A DNA stretch of 64,000 bases from Cupriavidus pampae (lineage in GTDB: Bacteria; Pseudomonadota; Gammaproteobacteria; Burkholderiales; Burkholderiaceae), in contig NZ_CAJZAG010000005.1 in assembly GCF_914271485.1 (NCBI RefSeq), positions 310,001-374,000 on the forward strand, written 5' to 3'. The notes beneath the pieces are model-generated. The model did no database searches and had not been told where the DNA came from. It saw only the letters and a list, made by a program, of their open reading frames with translations. The position numbers and the translations under genes were made by a program. Shown one piece after another: positions 60,548-64,000 of this stretch; position 1 is the first letter of the stretch; the number at the start of each line of letters is the position of its first letter.

Positions 60548-61669
60548 TTAAACCTTGCGACGGTAGTGAGCCAGCTTGTCCTCGTCGATGGCGAGGCCCA
60601 GCCCCGGCCCCTGCGGCAGATGCAGCGCGAAGTCCTTGAACACCGGACGCTCGGTCACGATGTCGTCCTTCACCAGCAGCGGGCCGAACAACTCGGTGCC
60701 CCACGCCAGTTGCGGCAGCGTGCAGAAGCCATGCGCCGCGGCAATGGTACCCACGGCGCCTTCCAGCATCGTGCCGCCATACAGCGCGATGCCGGCCGCA
60801 TCGCCCACGGCCGCCGTACGCAGCATGCCAAAGATCCCGCCGGACTTGGCGATCTTGAGCGCGAACACATCCGCCGCGCCCAGGCGCGCCAGTTCCATCG
60901 CATCCTCGGGTCCGGTCACGGCCTCGTCGGCCATGATCGGCACCACAAAGCGCGCGGCCAACCGTGCCAGCGCCGCGCGATGCTCACGCGGCGTGGGCTG
61001 CTCGATCAGATCGATGCCCGCCGCTTCGAGCGCGGCAATGCCTACGGCCGCCTCGGCTTCGTTCCACGCCTGGTTGACGTCGACCGTCACGCGCGCGCGA
61101 TCGCCCAGCGCGCGCTTGATCGCCGAGACATGCGCCACATCGTCACGCACGCTGCGCCGGCCGATCTTGAGCTTGAAGGTGTTATGGCGGCGTTGTTCGA
61201 GCAGACCTTCGGCCTCCTCGATATCGCGGCCCGTGTCGCCGCTGGCCAAGGTCCACAACACTGGCAACGTGTCACGCACCGCGCCGCCGAGCAACGTGGC
61301 AAGTGGCACGCCCAGCCGCTTGCCCTGCGCGTCGAGCATGGCCGACTCCAGCGCGGACTTGGCAAAGCGGTTGCCGCGCGCCACCTTGTTCAGCCGTGCC
61401 ATCGCGCCATGCACGTTGGAGGCGTCCTGCCCCACGAGCGCGGGGGCCAGATAGGTATCGATCGTCAGCTTGATGCTCTCGGGGCTTTCCTCGCCATACG
61501 ACAGGCCGCCAATCGTGGTGGCCTCGCCCATGCCCTCCACGCCGTCGCTGCAGCGCAGACGCACGATCACCAGCGTCTGCTGCTGCATCGTGGTCATGGC
61601 CAGTTGATGGGCCCGGATCGTGGGCAGATCGACCAGGATGGCCTCGATCGCAGAAATTGTTGCCGTCAT
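60548..61669 (-). CDS. catB: Muconate cycloisomerase
   Basis: 373 residues from the ATG at 61669, with GGAG 5 bases upstream. It belongs to the enolase superfamily: the acid/base Lys pair is Lys168 (KLKIG) and Lys272 (LKIAKSGG), and metal ligands are Asp197 (DVNQAW), Glu223 (IEQPTP) and Asp248 (ADEAVTG). These spacings match CatB. It lactonises cis,cis-muconate to muconolactone with Mn2+. It heads the catB-catC-Bug operon and is divergent from a LysR gene. Confidence 0.95.
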   Translation of the reverse strand: MTATISAIEAILVDLPTIRAHQLAMTTMQQQTLVIVRLRCSDGVEGMGEATTIGGLSYGEESPESIKLTIDTYLAPALVGQDASNVHGAMARLNKVARGNRFAKSALESAMLDAQGKRLGVPLATLLGGAVRDTLPVLWTLASGDTGRDIEEAEGLLEQRRHNTFKLKIGRRSVRDDVAHVSAIKRALGDRARVTVDVNQAWNEAEAAVGIAALEAAGIDLIEQPTPREHRAALARLAARFVVPIMADEAVTGPEDAMELARLGAADVFALKIAKSGGIFGMLRTAAVGDAAGIALYGGTMLEGAVGTIAAAHGFCTLPQLAWGTELFGPLLVKDDIVTERPVFKDFALHLPQGPGLGLAIDEDKLAHYRRKV

Positions 61670-61701
61670 ACCTTCTCCATGCAAGATCACGCGTTGCACC
61701 G

Positions 61702-61731
61702 AGTATGGACCTTGACTTCACAAGCGTCCAA
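61702..61731 (-). promoter_or_regulatory. Candidate promoter of the catBC operon
   Basis: On the minus strand TTGGAC (61731-61726) and CATACT (61707-61702) are 18 bases apart, about 33 bases before the catB start. The LysR-type palindrome lies just upstream, at about -50 to -65, where these activators bind. Confidence 0.45.
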
Positions 61732-61750
61732 GACCGAAGATGTCTCGATT

Positions 61751-61767
61751 CATACCCGCTGGGTATG
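61751..61767. promoter_or_regulatory. LysR-type (CatM/BenM-like) operator between catB and its regulator
   Basis: CATACCC (61751-61757) and GGGTATG (61761-61767) around 3 bases; the core fits ATAC-N7-GTAT, the recognition sequence known for BenM and CatM. It lies 24 bases before the LysR ATG and about 82 bases before catB, suited to muconate-dependent activation of catB and self-repression. Confidence 0.7.
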
Positions 61768-61790
61768 CCTCAGCAACCCTCGATCGCACC

Positions 61791-62669
61791 ATGGAACTCC
61801 GCCACCTCCGCTATTTCCAGACCGTCGCCCAGGAACTCAACGTGACGCGCGCGGCGGAAAAGCTCCATATGGCCCAGCCGCCCTTATCGCGCCAGATCCG
61901 ACAGTTCGAGGAAGAAGTGGGCGTGGCGCTGTTCGATCGCGTCGCGCGGGGATTAAAGCTGACCGAAGCCGGCCGCTTCCTGCTGGAGCAATCGCTGCAA
62001 CTGACGCAGCGGCTGGAAGAAACGCTGGAAGGCACCCGGCGCATCGGCCGCAACGAGAAACGCTGGTTCGGCATCGGCTTCGTGCCGTCGGTGCTATATG
62101 GGGTCTTGCCCGAGCTGATTCGGGAACTGCGTGGTGACGACAGCGAGGTGGAAGTCGGCCTGACCGAGATGATCACGGTCCAGCAGGTAGACGCGCTCAA
62201 GTCCGGCCGCATCGATCTCGGTTTCGGGCGCCTGGCGTTCAACGATCCCGCCATCATCCAGCAAGTGGTCATGGCGGAGACACTGGTGGCGGCCATGCCC
62301 ATCACCACCGCCCCACCGGCCGCGCCCTTCGACGCCGCGGATCTCGCCCGCCAGCCGCTGATTCTCTATCCGGCCAGACCTCGGCCAAGCTATGCCGATC
62401 ACGTCCTGTCGCTATTCCGCGCGCAAGGGTTGCAACCGCGCGTGGTGCAGGAGGCCAACGAGTTGCAGACCGCGCTGGGACTGGTGGCTGCGGGACTGGG
62501 CATTACGCTGGTGCCGTCATCGGTACAACGGCTGCATCGCGACGACGTCCGCTACGTGCCCATCGTGGCGCCCGGCTTCGTGTCGCCGGTGATCATGAGC
62601 TACCGCGCGGGTGATACCTCGCCGCAACTCTTGCGGACCATTGCGTGGGTAAAAGCCCAGGGGGCATGA
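61791..62669 (+). CDS. CatR/BenM-like LysR regulator divergent from catB
   Basis: 292 residues from the ATG at 61791; upstream in-frame codons overlap the operator and are rejected. The start MELRHLRYFQTVAQELNVTRAAEKLHMAQPPLSRQIRQFEEEVGVALFDR is the BenM/CatM/CatR pattern, with the effector domain from about 92 (FGIGFVPSVLYGVLPELI). Members bind cis,cis-muconate and sometimes benzoate. Location makes it the probable activator of catBC. Its 3' end is one base from that of a second, similar LysR gene. Confidence 0.88.
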   Translation: MELRHLRYFQTVAQELNVTRAAEKLHMAQPPLSRQIRQFEEEVGVALFDRVARGLKLTEAGRFLLEQSLQLTQRLEETLEGTRRIGRNEKRWFGIGFVPSVLYGVLPELIRELRGDDSEVEVGLTEMITVQQVDALKSGRIDLGFGRLAFNDPAIIQQVVMAETLVAAMPITTAPPAAPFDAADLARQPLILYPARPRPSYADHVLSLFRAQGLQPRVVQEANELQTALGLVAAGLGITLVPSSVQRLHRDDVRYVPIVAPGFVSPVIMSYRAGDTSPQLLRTIAWVKAQGA

Positions 62670-62670
62670 A

Positions 62671-63588
62671 TCACTCCTGCGCCGGTGGCAGGTAATCCAT
62701 GCCGATTTCCTCGTACAGGCGATAGATCAGGTCGAGCATCGCACGCAGGTCCGCGGACTCGTCAAGCGCGCGCATGCTCATGATGATCGGCGATACCAGC
62801 TTGGGATCGTCCAGCTCGAGGTAGGTCACATCGTCGCGCTTCAGACCATAGACACTGCTCGGCACCACGGCGATGCCCTCGCCCATCGCGACCAGTCCCA
62901 GTGCAATCTGCAGTTCACGCGTTTCCTGAATGCGGCGCGGCTGCAGCGCCCGATCGTGGAAAGCGGCCAGCACCTGATCGGCAAAGCTCGGGCGCGGCGC
63001 CTTCGGAAAAATGATCAGCGTGTCGTCCAGCAGGTCGTGCAGGCTCAACTGCGTGCGGCCCACCGACAACCGATGCCCCTGCGGCAGCGCCACGATCATC
63101 CGCTCCTCGCGCAACACCACGCGCCGCACGGCCGGATCGTCATGGCGAATGCGCCCGAAGCCCACATCGATGCGCCCTTCCTTGAGCGCCTTGATCTGAT
63201 CCATCGTCGACATTTCGTGCAACGCCAGCTCGATATCGGCATGCTCGGTGCGATAGCGGCGAATGATGCGGGGCAGCATGCCATACAACGTGGAGCCGAC
63301 AAAACCGATCGACATCGCGCGCTCGATCTTGCCGACACGGCGCGTCATGGCCTCGAGCTCGGCGGTCTGCGCCAGCAACTGCATCGCATGCGTGTAGAAG
63401 TAGCGGCCCGTGTCGGTCAGTTTCAGCGGACGTGCGTTGCGCTCGAACAGCGGCACGCCGAGCGACTCCTCGAGTTGCTGGATCTGCCGCGATAACGGCG
63501 GCTGCGCAATGTGCAGCCTTTCGGCGGCGCGCGTGAAGTTGCGTTCCTCCGCCACCGCCACGAAGTAGCGCAAATGTCTCAGTTCCAT
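62671..63588 (-). CDS. Second CatR/BenM-like LysR regulator, divergent from catA
   Basis: 305 residues from the ATG at 63588, with AGAAGG 7 bases upstream; the ATG at 63594 is too close to that site. The N-terminus MELRHLRYFVAVAEERNFTRAAERLHIAQPPLSRQIQQLEESLGVPLFER is very like the regulator beside catB, and both share IGFV.S.LYG and GRIDVGFGR in the effector domain, so the two are paralogues. It faces catA and is its likely activator. Confidence 0.88.
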   Translation of the reverse strand: MELRHLRYFVAVAEERNFTRAAERLHIAQPPLSRQIQQLEESLGVPLFERNARPLKLTDTGRYFYTHAMQLLAQTAELEAMTRRVGKIERAMSIGFVGSTLYGMLPRIIRRYRTEHADIELALHEMSTMDQIKALKEGRIDVGFGRIRHDDPAVRRVVLREERMIVALPQGHRLSVGRTQLSLHDLLDDTLIIFPKAPRPSFADQVLAAFHDRALQPRRIQETRELQIALGLVAMGEGIAVVPSSVYGLKRDDVTYLELDDPKLVSPIIMSMRALDESADLRAMLDLIYRLYEEIGMDYLPPAQE

Positions 63589-63603
63589 CTTCATACCTTC
63601 TCG

Positions 63604-63711
63604 GTATTGTCCAGATACTCATTCAGTCTTGGACGTGCCAGATACCCGTCAACTATGCTCCGCAACAAGTCGGACAGCAAGCTTGCAGCGAGTTTGATAC
63701 CCGCCAGGCAT
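63604..63711. promoter_or_regulatory. Degenerate LysR-type sites between the second regulator and catA
   Basis: GTAT-N7-ATAC at 63604-63618 (half-sites reversed), ATAC-N7-CTAT at 63642-63656 and ATAC-N7-GCAT at 63697-63711. The last two each differ from ATAC-N7-GTAT by one base and would serve as recognition and activation sites for catA. No gene lies in this 173-base gap. Confidence 0.45.
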
Positions 63712-63761
63712 AAAGTGACCGACCGGTAGATCCCACTAAAGAGACATATCGGAGCGAGACA

Positions 63762-64000
63762 ATGACGCACGCTGACATCGCAGCGCTGGTACAGCAGTTC
63801 CTGGTCGATACGGCCACGCAAGGCCGCCCCAACCCACGCGTGCAGCAGGTAGTCGTGCGCCTGACCACGGATCTGTTCAAGGCGATCGAAGACCTGGACC
63901 TGAGCCCGAGCGAAGTGTGGAAGGGCGTGGAGTATCTGGCCGAAGCCGGTGCCACGCACGAGCTCGGCCTGCTGGCCGCCGGCCTCGGGCTCGAGCGTTT
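63762..64000 (+). CDS. catA: Catechol 1,2-dioxygenase, N-terminal part (cut by window edge)
   Basis: 79 codons are visible from the ATG at 63762, which has GGAGCGAG (63751-63758) just upstream. The sequence starts MTHADIAALVQQFLVDTATQ and continues with RVQQVVVRLTTDLFKAIEDLDLSPSEVWKGVEYLAEAG, the helical N-terminal dimerisation domain of intradiol dioxygenases. The iron-binding Tyr/His ligands lie beyond the edge. The enzyme cleaves catechol to cis,cis-muconate. Position beside a CatR-like gene and catBC supports the name. Confidence 0.88.
   Translation, partial: MTHADIAALVQQFLVDTATQGRPNPRVQQVVVRLTTDLFKAIEDLDLSPSEVWKGVEYLAEAGATHELGLLAAGLGLER

Noticed and set aside
60566..62137. 523-codon frame on the plus strand opposite catB
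   Set aside because: It is antisense to a catB with all catalytic residues; the translation is Arg/Gln/His/Ala-rich, typical of high-GC shadow frames.
1..64000. tRNA, rRNA or CRISPR arrays
   Set aside because: No cloverleaf-like gene, ribosomal sequence or regularly spaced identical repeats were noticed on reading; a dedicated covariance-model search was not possible.

Overview
The window is high-GC, densely coded DNA of the Burkholderiaceae (beta-proteobacteria) type; the protein families and gene neighbourhoods look most like Cupriavidus/Ralstonia. Accessory metabolism, many LysR regulators with divergent targets, Bug/Tct transport components and paralogues of central enzymes suggest a secondary chromosome, but that is inference. 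No rRNA, tRNA, CRISPR array, intact insertion sequence or replication origin was seen. Start codons were re-chosen from ribosome binding sites and family lengths where the longest frame was implausible.

Layout. 1-2.2 kb: 3' end of the diguanylate cyclase response regulator WspR, a DUF4397-like lipoprotein and a small winged-helix protein. 2.3-7.8 kb: tctB-tctA permease genes without a binding-protein gene, a long intergenic region with two perfect palindromes, a MATE exporter and an aldehyde dehydrogenase. 7.8-13.8 kb: a five-gene caa3-type cytochrome c oxidase operon (ctaC with fused cytochrome c, ctaD, two subunit III-type proteins, subunit IV-type), an adjacent membrane protein, a 60-residue membrane peptide and rubredoxin. 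13.9-24.2 kb: a 1378-residue AsmA/DUF748 envelope protein, an MFS symporter, a PHB-depolymerase-like esterase, and an operon of a lone IS3 OrfA-like protein, a small exported protein, DUF3300 and DUF2950.

24.2-31.3 kb: an AT-rich gene-free patch, a LysR regulator, an RcsB-like orphan response regulator, cobB, a DHA2 exporter with a MarR gene, and a HAD-family dehalogenase. 31.3-40.1 kb: a LysR-controlled operon (ACS-family MFS, M81 metallopeptidase, PLP-dependent D-cysteine desulfhydrase/ACC deaminase family), a small secreted protein, a LysR/porin divergent pair and another MFS exporter. 40.2-46.2 kb: aceE and sucA, E1 components of the pyruvate and 2-oxoglutarate dehydrogenases, with a translationally coupled HxlR regulator and no E2 or E3 genes.

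46.4-57.5 kb: mug, a GlxA-type regulator, a SLAC1/TehA-type transporter, an EmrB-EmrA-NodT efflux operon, an acetolactate synthase large subunit without a small subunit, and a pcp-MFS pair. 57.5-64 kb: a LysR regulator, cytochrome P460 and the catechol ortho-cleavage (cat) region: catB-catC-Bug on the minus strand, catA entering the right edge on the plus strand, and two BenM/CatM-like LysR regulators tail to tail between them. The cat genes convert catechol through cis,cis-muconate and muconolactone towards 3-oxoadipate. A perfect ATAC-N7-GTAT palindrome lies between catB and its LysR gene, with degenerate copies before catA.
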